From the NCBI GenBank assembly GCA_021828475.1, contig JAJZIY010000006.1, forward strand, positions 50,549 to 114,548: a stretch of 64,000 nucleotides of DNA, written 5' to 3'. Made by a program: the position numbers and the translations under genes. This stretch comes from Actinomycetes bacterium (GTDB taxonomy: Bacteria; Actinomycetota; Acidimicrobiia; Acidimicrobiales; Palsa-688). The notes below the pieces were generated by a model. That model was not told the DNA's origin and made no database searches. It saw only the letters and a program-made list of their open reading frames with translations. Shown here piece by piece: positions 19,074 to 27,589 of this stretch. The stretch's first letter is position 1. Each line of letters begins with the position of its first letter.

Positions 19074-20504
19074 TCAGTGGACCAGCACGTTGCGGAACTG
19101 CCACGGGTCGTCCTCGTCCAGGTCCCGGGGGAAGAGGGGCGACTGCGTGCTGAGCGGCGTCCAGTCCGTGAAGTGGCCCTCCACCGGGCCGAGGTAGGCA
19201 AGCTGCACCTCGAGACAGCGCTCGAAGTCCATCTCGTCCGCCTCGACGATCCCTGCCTCGGGGTTCTCGACCGCCCACACCATGCCCGCCAGCACAGCCG
19301 AGGTGACCTGCAACCCGGTCGCGTTCTGGAAGGGCACGAGGGACCGGGTCTCCTCGACCGACAGGCGCGACCCGTACCAGTAGGCGTTGGCGCCGTGGCC
19401 GTAGAGCAGGACCCCGAGCTCGTCGATGCCGTCGAGGATCTCGGCCTCGTCGAGCACCACCTGACGTGAGGGCGTGGCACAACCCCGGCCCAGCAACTCG
19501 TGCCACGAGAGCATGGCGTCGTCGGCCGGGTGGTAGGCGTAGTGGCAGGTGGGCCGGTAGACGACATCGGCACCCTCGCCCAGGGTGAAGTAGTCGGCGA
19601 TCGAGATCGACTCGTTGTGGGTCACGCACAGCCCGTACTGCGGGCCGGCCGTGGGGCACCAGGTCCGCACCCTCGTGTCGGCCCCCGGCTGCACCATGTA
19701 GATCGACGGGGCACCCGGGTCGTCGTGGCGCCGGGCTGTCGGGGGGAACCATCGCTCGTGCGTGCCCCAGCCCAGCTCGGCGGGTTGGAGGCCCTCGGAC
19801 AGGAAGCCGTCGACGGACCAGGTGTTGACGAAGGTCCCGATGTCCCTTGGGGAGCGGGCCCGCTGCGTGTCGCGCTCGGCGATGTGGACACCCTTCACCC
19901 CGCACGCCTGCATGAGCCGGGCCCACTCGTCGCGGGTCGCGGGCCGCTCGTACGCGACGCCTGTGCGCCCGGCCACGTCGAGCAGGGCCTGCTTGACGAA
20001 CCAGGACACCATGCCGGGGTTGGCGCCGCATGCCGAGACGGCCGTGGGCCCGCCCGGGTTGGCCCGGCGCTCGGCGAGGAGGCTCTTGCGCAGCGCGTAG
20101 TTGGTCCTGGCGGCGAGCGGGGCCGACGCGTCGTCGTAGAAGCCCGGCCAGGGCTCGACGACCGTGTCGATGTAGAGGCAGCCGAGCCGGCGGCACAGGG
20201 CCATGATCTCGACCGAGGAGGTGTCGACCGACAGGTTGACGCAGAACGCCCGCCTGCTGCCCTGGGCGAGCAGAGGCGTGAGCAGCTCCCTGTAGTTGCC
20301 CGCCGTGAGCGCAGCAGCGACCGTGCGCACCCCGAGCTGTTGGAGCACCGGGTCGTCCTCGACCTCCGGGCCGAGCACGGTGATGTCGTCGGCACCGATG
20401 TCGAAGTGGCGCAGCACCAGGGGCAGGGTGCCGTGGGCGATCGAGCCCGAGCCGATCATGAGCACGGGGCCGTCGAAGGGCCCGTAGGTCGTGAAGCTGC
20501 TCAT
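19074..20504 (-). CDS. Homospermidine synthase-like protein
   Basis: N-terminal VLMIGSGSIAHGTLPLVLRHF; 476 aa; coupled (ATGA) to PLP decarboxylase. Confidence 0.8.
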   Translation of the reverse strand: MSSFTTYGPFDGPVLMIGSGSIAHGTLPLVLRHFDIGADDITVLGPEVEDDPVLQQLGVRTVAAALTAGNYRELLTPLLAQGSRRAFCVNLSVDTSSVEIMALCRRLGCLYIDTVVEPWPGFYDDASAPLAARTNYALRKSLLAERRANPGGPTAVSACGANPGMVSWFVKQALLDVAGRTGVAYERPATRDEWARLMQACGVKGVHIAERDTQRARSPRDIGTFVNTWSVDGFLSEGLQPAELGWGTHERWFPPTARRHDDPGAPSIYMVQPGADTRVRTWCPTAGPQYGLCVTHNESISIADYFTLGEGADVVYRPTCHYAYHPADDAMLSWHELLGRGCATPSRQVVLDEAEILDGIDELGVLLYGHGANAYWYGSRLSVEETRSLVPFQNATGLQVTSAVLAGMVWAVENPEAGIVEADEMDFERCLEVQLAYLGPVEGHFTDWTPLSTQSPLFPRDLDEDDPWQFRNVLVH

Positions 20505-21703
20505 GCCGCCACGACCCTCTGGTCGTGGGAGGAGACGAAGAAGCAGCGCAGCGGCTCGAAGCCGTTGAACCAGACCGAGGAGTAGGAAGACGTGTACGCA
20601 CCCGTCGAGAGCAGCCTCACCCGGTCACCGATGCGCAGGTCGAGCGGTAGCTGGTAGCCCGCCTTCTCGTAGAGCACGTCGGCGCTGTCGCAGGACGGCC
20701 CGGCAAGCACGACCGGGCCCTGGTTGGCGCGGTCGCCCGGGGTGCCCACCCGGTAGCGGATGGACTCGTCGAGCGTCTCTGTCAGGCCGTTGAACATGCC
20801 TATGTCCAGGTAGACCCAGCGGGCCTCGTCGTTGTCCGGCCGGCGCGATATGAGCACGACCTCGGTCTCGATGACGCCCGCGTCCCCGACGAGGTAGCGA
20901 CCAGGCTCGACCAGGACCTCGCCTGCGAAGCCACCCAGGTTGGCGGCCAGGGCGGCCCGGATGGCCGTCCCGTAGGCACCGAGCTCGGGGACGGGGTCGA
21001 CGTAGTGGGAGGGGAAGCCCCCGCCGAGGTTGATGCCTGCCGCCTCCAGGCCTTCTGAGCGCAGCTGGTCCAGCAGGGCGCCGACATCGGCAAGAGGCCG
21101 GTCCCAGGCGCGCACGTCGCGCTGCTGGGAACCGACGTGGAACGAGGCCCCGAACTCGAGCCCGGCCCAGGCGGCCCGCCGGATGAGGGCGGCCGCCTCC
21201 GCCATGTCGCAGCCGAACTTGCGCGAGAGCGGCCAGTCGGCCCCGGTGCCGTCGGTGGCGATACGCACGTATACGGTGCTTCCCGGGGCCTGGCGGACGA
21301 CCTTTTCCAGCTCGGCCTCGGCGTCGACGGTGAAGGTACGCACGCCCACCTCGTAGGCGAAGGCGACGTCACGCTCCTTCTTGATCGTGTTGCCGTAGGC
21401 CAGGCGTTCCGGCTCGATCCCGATGCGCAGGCAGCGTTCGATCTCGCCCCTGCTGGCGACATCGAAACTCGAGCCCAGCTGCTCGAGGGCGGTGAGCACC
21501 TCCTCGGCCGGGTTGGCCTTCACGGCGTAGAACACCTTTGCCGCCGGAAGGGCCTCGCGTAGCTGCCGGTAGCGCAGGGCCACCACATCCAGGTCGAAGA
21601 CCAGGAACGGCGTCGGCATGTCCGTGTTGCCATCGAGGAACCGGGCGATCGGGGTAGTGAGCCCGCTTACCTCGTCCAGTCCCACGGCACCAATAGGTTG
21701 CAT
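20501..21703 (-). CDS. Fold-III PLP-dependent ornithine/lysine decarboxylase family
   Basis: FYAVKANP, FHVGSQ, GPSCDSADVLYEK motifs. Confidence 0.88.
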   Translation of the reverse strand: MQPIGAVGLDEVSGLTTPIARFLDGNTDMPTPFLVFDLDVVALRYRQLREALPAAKVFYAVKANPAEEVLTALEQLGSSFDVASRGEIERCLRIGIEPERLAYGNTIKKERDVAFAYEVGVRTFTVDAEAELEKVVRQAPGSTVYVRIATDGTGADWPLSRKFGCDMAEAAALIRRAAWAGLEFGASFHVGSQQRDVRAWDRPLADVGALLDQLRSEGLEAAGINLGGGFPSHYVDPVPELGAYGTAIRAALAANLGGFAGEVLVEPGRYLVGDAGVIETEVVLISRRPDNDEARWVYLDIGMFNGLTETLDESIRYRVGTPGDRANQGPVVLAGPSCDSADVLYEKAGYQLPLDLRIGDRVRLLSTGAYTSSYSSVWFNGFEPLRCFFVSSHDQRVVAA

Positions 21704-21861
21704 GTGGCTCTCCCACCACCTTTCCAAGTCCCGTTGCCCTGGCGCGCTCCAGCCACGCCACCCAAAGAACTCATAAGGTTAGCGCAGCCCCGGACGCGTC
21801 CCGGCAGCCCGCAACGGTCGGCTTTGCCCTTGTCGGCGCCGGCGCCTCAGCCGGTAGCGCC

Positions 21862-23052
21862 TCAGCCGTTGACGCAGGCCTCGGTGCTCACCGCGTGCTG
21901 GTGCGGCGAGGCCAGCAGGGGCACCAGCTCGCTGGTGCTGAGCGCGTAGGCCGTCGTGGCCCGGTCAGGTGCGATGGCGAAGGCGATGCCCACGACATCG
22001 CCGTGACGGTCGACCAGCGGGGCCCCGGAATCGCCATAGGTGAGCCGCGCTGCCAGCACGAACACGTCACGGGTGGTCGTCCTGGTCGCGTACAGGTCCT
22101 CGCCGCGCGCCGTGACCTCGTCGGCGATCGCCGCCGGCTGCACCGCCAGCGGGTCCTGGCCGTTGGGATGGCCCAGTACGACCCCGGTCTGGCCGGCGCG
22201 CCCGGTAGCCAGCGGTAGTGCCGGTTCGCCCAGACCGGGTACCGACAGCAGGGCGAGGTCGACGTTGGGGTTGTAGAGCACCACGGAGGCGGGCTTGGGC
22301 AGCATGCTGCCCGGGAGCAGGACCTGGGTCGAGCCCGCCGGCTCTCCGGCCACGACGTGGGCGTTGGTGACCACGAGGTCCGGGGCCACAGTGAAACCGC
22401 TGCCTTCCTGCAGCCGCCCGCAGGCTTGGCCCTCCACCTTCACGGTCGATCCCTCGGCCCGGCTGAGTGCGGCACCGGCCAGGGGGCTGTGCAGCGGTGG
22501 CGCCCCGGTGTCCTGGCTGGGGCCGAAGGAGGTGAACACCTGAGGGAAGCCGTCCTGGCCCACCAGGCGCCTCAGTGCCTGCAGGGTGTTCGGCGGGTTG
22601 ATCCCGGCCGAGGCCGTTGCCTGGCTTACCCAGCGGGCGATCACCGAGCCGGTGGTCAGCTGCGACAGCGTGCCCGGCACGGCGGCCAGGGACGGTGCCA
22701 GCAGCCAGACGGCCGCCAGGACGCCGATGACGCCCAGCGCCGAGCCGACGGCCCTGTCGGCGGTGCGCACCCCCCCGAAGGGCAGCACCGAGTGCAGCCG
22801 CGCCCCGACCATGAGGCCGACGGCCTGGCCCAGGAAGGCACCCGCCAGCAGGACCACTATCGCCAGGGCGATGCGAGGCACCGAGCCCGACAGGTGCACG
22901 AGCTTGACGACGTCAGGCAGGAAGCGGACCGCGACGTAGAGCCCGGCTCCCAGCCCGAGCCAGGAGAACACCCGCGCCAGAAAGCCCATGCGCCAGCCGC
23001 CCAGGGCCGCGAGCCCGGCGGCAACAAGGATCCCTATGTCGAAGGCGTTCAC
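21862..23052 (-). CDS. MarP-like membrane serine protease (CvpA-like N-term + trypsin-like domain)
   Basis: Four TM segments then VVTNAHVV / NVDLALL / GDSGAPLVD triad motifs; GTG at 23052. Confidence 0.88.
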   Translation of the reverse strand: MNAFDIGILVAAGLAALGGWRMGFLARVFSWLGLGAGLYVAVRFLPDVVKLVHLSGSVPRIALAIVVLLAGAFLGQAVGLMVGARLHSVLPFGGVRTADRAVGSALGVIGVLAAVWLLAPSLAAVPGTLSQLTTGSVIARWVSQATASAGINPPNTLQALRRLVGQDGFPQVFTSFGPSQDTGAPPLHSPLAGAALSRAEGSTVKVEGQACGRLQEGSGFTVAPDLVVTNAHVVAGEPAGSTQVLLPGSMLPKPASVVLYNPNVDLALLSVPGLGEPALPLATGRAGQTGVVLGHPNGQDPLAVQPAAIADEVTARGEDLYATRTTTRDVFVLAARLTYGDSGAPLVDRHGDVVGIAFAIAPDRATTAYALSTSELVPLLASPHQHAVSTEACVNG

Positions 23053-23849
23053 GAGCCGACCGAGAGCAGCCTCGCAGAGGTGAGGAAGCCCGTGTGACCC
23101 ACCATCCTGTGGTCCGGACGCACCGACTGGCCGTCGATGTGCCATCCCCGCTGCATGACCTCGATCGTCTCCGCAAGGGCGAACCCGGCCCCGTTGAGCG
23201 CCTCCCGCAGCGCCGTCACCTGGGGAACCGTCGGCAGGTAGGAGACGAGTATGCCCCCAGGCCTCAGCGCGGTTGCGGCGTGGCCGACCACCCGCCACGG
23301 CTCGGGCAGGTCGAGGACCACCCGGTCCAGGCCCTCCGGCCCGATGCCCTCGTACACGTCGCGTACCTCGACGTGGTAGCGCTCCATCACGGCCGCGCCG
23401 AGGAAGCCGGTGACGTTCGCGGCGGCCCGGTCGGCGAAGTCCTGGCGCAACTCGTAGCCGGTCACGTCGGCGCCAGCCCTCAGCAGGGCCATGGACAGCG
23501 CCCCGGAGCCGAGCCCGGACTCGAGCACCCGGGCACCGGGGAAGATGTCCGCCAGCATCAGTATCGGGCCGAGGTCCTTCGGGTAGATGACCTGGGCGCC
23601 GCGTGGCATCTTGAGCACGACCTCGGCCAGTGTCGGGCGAACGGCGATGTAACGCGAGCCGCGGTTCGAGTGCACGGTGAGGCCCTCGTCGCGCCCTATC
23701 AGGTCGTCGTGCGCCACGAAGCCGGCGTGAGTGTGGAACTCGGCTCCCGCCGCGAGCGACACCAGATAGCGGCGTCCCTTGGAGTCGAAGAGCAGCACCC
23801 GCTCCCCCACCTCGAAGGGGCGCCTCGGAGCCATCTCCCCGGCGCTCAC
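23049..23849 (-). CDS. trmI: tRNA (adenine-N1)-methyltransferase TrmI (m1A58)
   Basis: RPTLAEVVLKMPRGAQVIYPKDLGPIL, SAM motif VLESGLGSGALS, VVLDLPEPW. Confidence 0.92.
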   Translation of the reverse strand: MSAGEMAPRRPFEVGERVLLFDSKGRRYLVSLAAGAEFHTHAGFVAHDDLIGRDEGLTVHSNRGSRYIAVRPTLAEVVLKMPRGAQVIYPKDLGPILMLADIFPGARVLESGLGSGALSMALLRAGADVTGYELRQDFADRAAANVTGFLGAAVMERYHVEVRDVYEGIGPEGLDRVVLDLPEPWRVVGHAATALRPGGILVSYLPTVPQVTALREALNGAGFALAETIEVMQRGWHIDGQSVRPDHRMVGHTGFLTSARLLSVGS

Positions 23850-24781
23850 AGCGCCGTTACCGGGATCCGCCGCCGCGGGTCGCCGCCGGCCCGCTCGACC
23901 AGTTTGCAGAACGCGCACACGGCTGCCGTCGTCGGCGCCGCGCAGCTCGGGCAGGGGTGCAGGCCCTCCCGCTCGTCCTGACAGAGCTCGGCGCCGAGCG
24001 CCGACCCGCGGTCGAGGAAGCCGTTGTAGAACGCGGCCTTGGTCCCGGGCGAGCGCTCCTCGATGGCGTTCAGGGCCTCCTTGTAGCCGAGATGGCGGTT
24101 GCCCGCCGACATCGGGCATTCCTCGACCTGGTAGTCGAGCCCTTTCAGCACGCAGTAGGCGGCCGTCTCCCTCTCACCCAACTTCACCAGCGGCTTGACC
24201 TTGCGGGGGAAACCCTCGCCTCCGGGGAGCACGGGCCTCTGGCGGGCCAGGTAGGCGACATCCCAGCGCAGGACGTTGCCGAGAAGGACGGCAGCCTCGT
24301 CGTCAAGGTTGTGCCCCGTCGCCACCACGTCGTAGCCGCCGTCCAGAGCGGCGCGGTCGAAGACGTGGCGTTTGGACAGGCCACAGGCCGAGCACGGTAC
24401 CCGCCGGTCGGCTGCCGCCCCGGTCTTCACGTCGTAACCGAAGTCCGAGGGGAGGTCGACCTCGACCAGGTGCGCCTGACGGGCCGCTGCGAACGCCCTC
24501 GCGTGCTCGCCCGAGGGCTGGCTGTAACCGGCGATCCCGAGCCCTATGTAGAGGCCGTCGGCCTGGTACCCGATGTCGAGCAGGATGTCCCAGAGCGCCA
24601 GCGAGTCCTTGCCGCCCGAGACCGCGACCAGCACACGCTCGTCCGGGCCCATCATGCGGTGCTCCTTGACCGCCCGTTCGACCTGTGCGCGGCAGTGCCC
24701 GAGGAAGCAGTCGGAGCAGAAGGCGGCGTTGTGCCTGCGGACGTCCACGACGGCGGGCCGGCGGCAGACCTTGCACTTCAC
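23846..24781 (-). CDS. ttuA: TtuA-type tRNA 2-thiolation enzyme (TIGR00269-like)
   Basis: N-terminal CKVC/CSDC ribbon, SGGKDS, PCSAC and EECP cysteines, C-terminal CPSC/CAFC ribbon. Confidence 0.9.
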   Translation of the reverse strand: MKCKVCRRPAVVDVRRHNAAFCSDCFLGHCRAQVERAVKEHRMMGPDERVLVAVSGGKDSLALWDILLDIGYQADGLYIGLGIAGYSQPSGEHARAFAAARQAHLVEVDLPSDFGYDVKTGAAADRRVPCSACGLSKRHVFDRAALDGGYDVVATGHNLDDEAAVLLGNVLRWDVAYLARQRPVLPGGEGFPRKVKPLVKLGERETAAYCVLKGLDYQVEECPMSAGNRHLGYKEALNAIEERSPGTKAAFYNGFLDRGSALGAELCQDEREGLHPCPSCAAPTTAAVCAFCKLVERAGGDPRRRIPVTAL

Positions 24782-25014
24782 CTGGGGCTCCCCGTCGGCG
24801 CCGGCCCGGTCGCCCCGCCCGACACGACCGGGCGGATTTCGACACCCGAACCGTCGGCGATGGTGGCGTCACCTGTCACCAGGGTGCCGTCCACGATGAC
24901 GAGGACCGCCTCCCTTATGTAACCGAGCTGTTCGAGCAGCGCCAGGACGCCGAGCGGTCCCGGCACCTCCAGCTCACGCTTCGGGTTCCGCAGCAGGACT
25001 TTCACGCCGCCCAT
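24778..25014 (-). CDS. TtuB/MoaD/ThiS-like sulfur carrier with C-terminal extension past GG
   Basis: VKVLLRNPKRELEVPGPLGVLALLEQLG...GVEIRPVVSGG then ATGPAPTGSPR*; GTGA overlap with ttuA. Confidence 0.82.
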   Translation of the reverse strand: MGGVKVLLRNPKRELEVPGPLGVLALLEQLGYIREAVLVIVDGTLVTGDATIADGSGVEIRPVVSGGATGPAPTGSPR

Positions 25015-25228
25015 TGTTGCCGCTGCGGGACCGGTGCGTGATGACGAGCCGCCGCCCGGGCTCCAGCTTCTCGGTGAAGACGACTTCCGGACGGCGCCTG
25101 AGCACCCTCAGCGCCAACCGCCCGGCGAGCGCCAGGGCGCCAAGCACGAGCCAGGTCTGCTCACCCCCGAGCAGGCCCCGGCGCAGGCCGCGCCGGACCA
25201 ACAGGTCAGAGAGCCTCTTCAGCACCAC
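24974..25228 (-). CDS. Small membrane protein, unknown
   Basis: 84 aa ATG ORF with hydrophobic segment TWLVLGALALAGRLAL; overlaps sulfur carrier start by 41 nt. Confidence 0.45.
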   Translation of the reverse strand: MVLKRLSDLLVRRGLRRGLLGGEQTWLVLGALALAGRLALRVLRRRPEVVFTEKLEPGRRLVITHRSRSGNNGRRESPAAEPEA

Positions 25229-25242
25229 GTCACCTCCGGGGG

Positions 25243-25485
25243 CTAGCCCCGACGGATCTCCACGATCGTCGAGCGCCGCCTGCCACTACGCCTACCCAGA
25301 AAAAAGGCGGCCACCAACACCAGTGCCCCGCCGGCGATGGCGACGTAGTTGAGGACCGGGCGCGCCGCGTCGACCTGCTGCTGCACTCCCCCGGCGAGCT
25401 CGTCGGCCTTGCGCCGGACGTCCTCGGGCGTGATGCGCCCGCCGGGGCCGGTGCCCGTGACCTTGGCCTCCGTCCGCGGGCTCAC
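25243..25485 (-). CDS. Small membrane-anchored protein (DUF3618-like)
   Basis: GRITPEDVRRKADELAGG... TM ...LGRRSGRRRSTIVEIRRG; GTGA overlap with upstream gene. Confidence 0.6.
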   Translation of the reverse strand: MSPRTEAKVTGTGPGGRITPEDVRRKADELAGGVQQQVDAARPVLNYVAIAGGALVLVAAFFLGRRSGRRRSTIVEIRRG

Positions 25486-25919
25486 GGCCGCCTGCCCTTC
25501 AGCGCGCGTGCCAGGCTGAACGCGGCCACGAGGACGCACAGCAGTGCACCGCCCATGTACGGCACCCAGGACCAGCTGCCCGAGAGGTGACCTCCGACCC
25601 CGTACGGAGCGGCCTTGACCAGGACCGTCGGGCCGACCTCCTTGGCCAAGGGCGCATAGGCGGACAAGCCGCTCAGCGGGTGCACCCCCCCGAACTCGCT
25701 CTGCAGCGCCCGCACGAAGCCGACGGCCAGGAGCACGGTGCCCATGGCCATCACCAGGGCGCCGGCAACCCCGACCACCACCAGCTTGAGCTGCGCCAGG
25801 ACCGGGTCGAGGGTCTCCTGCTTGACGTAGGCGAGGACGGTCTGGAAGAAATCCGCCGCTCCCTCCTTGGCGCTCGCCCGCTGCCGCCCAGATCTCTCAG
25901 TCCCACTGCTACCAGGCAT
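25482..25919 (-). CDS. Phage-holin-superfamily-III-like (Actinobacteria-type) membrane protein
   Basis: Hydrophobic segments at LVVVGVAGALVMAMGTVLLAVGF and MGGALLCVLVAAFSLARAL. Confidence 0.6.
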   Translation of the reverse strand: MPGSSGTERSGRQRASAKEGAADFFQTVLAYVKQETLDPVLAQLKLVVVGVAGALVMAMGTVLLAVGFVRALQSEFGGVHPLSGLSAYAPLAKEVGPTVLVKAAPYGVGGHLSGSWSWVPYMGGALLCVLVAAFSLARALKGRRP

Positions 25920-26100
25920 CGACCAAAGCTAACCGTTCGGGGCCCGTTCCCGCACCATCGCCCCGACTCCCGGGTGCCCGTTGCACCGGTCCGGGCCGCC
26001 GAGAGCCGGGCACGACCCCGTACCGGTGCAGCGGTGGCGGTCGGGGCTCGGCCGACGCGTCCTCCCAGGTCGCCTCCGGCTGATAGCTGCCACCGTGGAG

Positions 26101-26113
26101 TATGGTTGGCCGG
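26101..26113 (+). promoter_or_regulatory. Leaderless-type promoter: -10 TATGGT, 6 nt, GTG of desaturase
   Basis: TATGGT-tggccg-GTG. Confidence 0.45.
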
Positions 26114-26901
26114 TGCCCGTAGCTTTGGTTGCCGTAATAGCCGGCCTTCTGACCTGCCAACTCGCCCTCCTGCTCACCACGGTGTACCTGCACCGGGCCC
26201 TGGCCCACCGGGCCGTGACCATGAAGCCGGGTGCAGCGTTCGCCGTCCGCCTCCTGCTGTGGCTGTCCACCGGGATCAAACCTCGGGAGTGGGCCGCTGT
26301 CCACCGCCGGCACCACGCCTACACCGACATACCGGGGGACCCGCATTCGCCGGTACTGGAGGGGTACTGGCGGGTCCAGCTGTGGAACGTCGGGCTCTAC
26401 AAGAAGGCCACCCACGACCCCGAGACACTGCGCAAGTACAGCCGGGACATCAAGGTCGACGCCTGGGACCGTTACGTTTTCGACCGCGGGTACATCGGCC
26501 TGCTCCTCGGCTTCGGGCTCTTCGTGGCCCTGCTCGGCTGGCAGTGGGCACTGGTGGCGGCAGCCGCGCACGTTGTCAGCTACCTGCTGCTCAACGCCGC
26601 CGTCAACGCCATCGGGCACAAGTGGGGCAAGCGTCCCTACGCCGGGATCGCCACCAACAACCAGTGGCTTGCGCTGTTGACCTGGGGTGAGGGCCTGCAT
26701 TCCAACCACCACGCGGCTCCGACCTCCGCCCGTTTCGCCTTGGCCAAGAGACAGCTCGACCATGGGTGGTGGGCCCTCGCCTTTTTGCGCACGCTGCACC
26801 TGGCCACGGTCCGTCACGACGGGATCCACCTGACTGCTCTCGCCCAGCACGGCCTGGGCCTGTCCGGGGCCAACCTGGAGCCCGAGCCCGAGCTCGTATA
26901 G
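26113..26901 (+). CDS. Membrane fatty-acid desaturase
   Basis: Histidine boxes HRALAH, HRRHH, HSNHH; GTG 26113 or 26095 as start. Confidence 0.87.
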   Translation: MPVALVAVIAGLLTCQLALLLTTVYLHRALAHRAVTMKPGAAFAVRLLLWLSTGIKPREWAAVHRRHHAYTDIPGDPHSPVLEGYWRVQLWNVGLYKKATHDPETLRKYSRDIKVDAWDRYVFDRGYIGLLLGFGLFVALLGWQWALVAAAAHVVSYLLLNAAVNAIGHKWGKRPYAGIATNNQWLALLTWGEGLHSNHHAAPTSARFALAKRQLDHGWWALAFLRTLHLATVRHDGIHLTALAQHGLGLSGANLEPEPELV

Positions 26902-26964
26902 CGGGTTCGCCACGCGGCCGTACTGTGACCAGCCGGTGGGAGCAGGGCATACTGGGTGGCAACC

Positions 26965-27360
26965 ATGGACATCGTTTCTGCCCTCTTCATTGAGAACTTC
27001 CAGCTCCGGCCCGTGCCCGGCCCGTCGACCCGGGTGGACATCACCGGCGCGATGTTCTCGCTCCCGGCCCCCGGCCAGCCGCCCGTCACCCTCACGCCCC
27101 ACCTCATCGTCCTGGTGCGGTCACGGCGTTCGGACCCCTCCAATGGCGTGCTCGAGGTCGTGTTCCGGGACGAGGAAGGCGAGCAGGTTGCCCGCAACGT
27201 GTCCCCTTTCAACATCGAGCCAGGCAAGTTCACCTACCGGCTCGTGAGGGCCGAGCTCGAGTTCGCCGGGTTCGGCACGATCGAGGCCCACTGCCGCCTG
27301 GTGCCATCGCAGCAGACCACCGTGGTCCCGCTCACGCTGCTGCCCCCTGTGGCCGGCTGA
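26965..27360 (+). CDS. Conserved-looking small protein, unknown function
   Basis: MDIVSALFIENFQLRPVPGPSTRVDITGAMFSLPAPGQP; compact beta-rich-looking ORF between two recognised genes. Confidence 0.6.
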   Translation: MDIVSALFIENFQLRPVPGPSTRVDITGAMFSLPAPGQPPVTLTPHLIVLVRSRRSDPSNGVLEVVFRDEEGEQVARNVSPFNIEPGKFTYRLVRAELEFAGFGTIEAHCRLVPSQQTTVVPLTLLPPVAG

Positions 27361-27413
27361 CACGGTCGCCGGCTCTCCACAGGCCCGTCGCCGGGTTCGC
27401 GCCCGGGAGCCGT

Positions 27414-27450
27414 CGGCCGGAGCACCGGCTCAGCCGGCCGGAGCACCGGC
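27414..27450. repeat. Two direct copies of CGGCCGGAGCACCGGC (16 bp, 21-bp period), each containing GCCGG-AGCA-CCGGC
   Basis: Direct sequence reading upstream of tkt. Confidence 0.7.
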
Positions 27451-27575
27451 GTAGCAGGCAGGCCGAGCGCTGGGACGCAGCTGTTCGGACCGGCGAGGCG
27501 CGTGCCTCCACCGTTGCAACACAGGAGCTTCGTCTGCCCTGGCGGCGACCAGGCTGCGTCGGCACGTGGACCGTG

Positions 27576-27589
27576 TAGGTTGGCGCTCA
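27576..27589 (+). promoter_or_regulatory. Leaderless-type promoter: -10 TAGGTT, 7 nt, ATG of tkt
   Basis: TAGGTT-ggcgctc-ATG. Confidence 0.45.

Noticed and set aside
21862-23052. MarP-like protease as the enzyme that trims the TtuB-like tail
   Set aside because: It is in the same operon, but its trypsin domain follows TM segments and is expected outside the cytoplasm, so it is unlikely to act on a cytosolic carrier.
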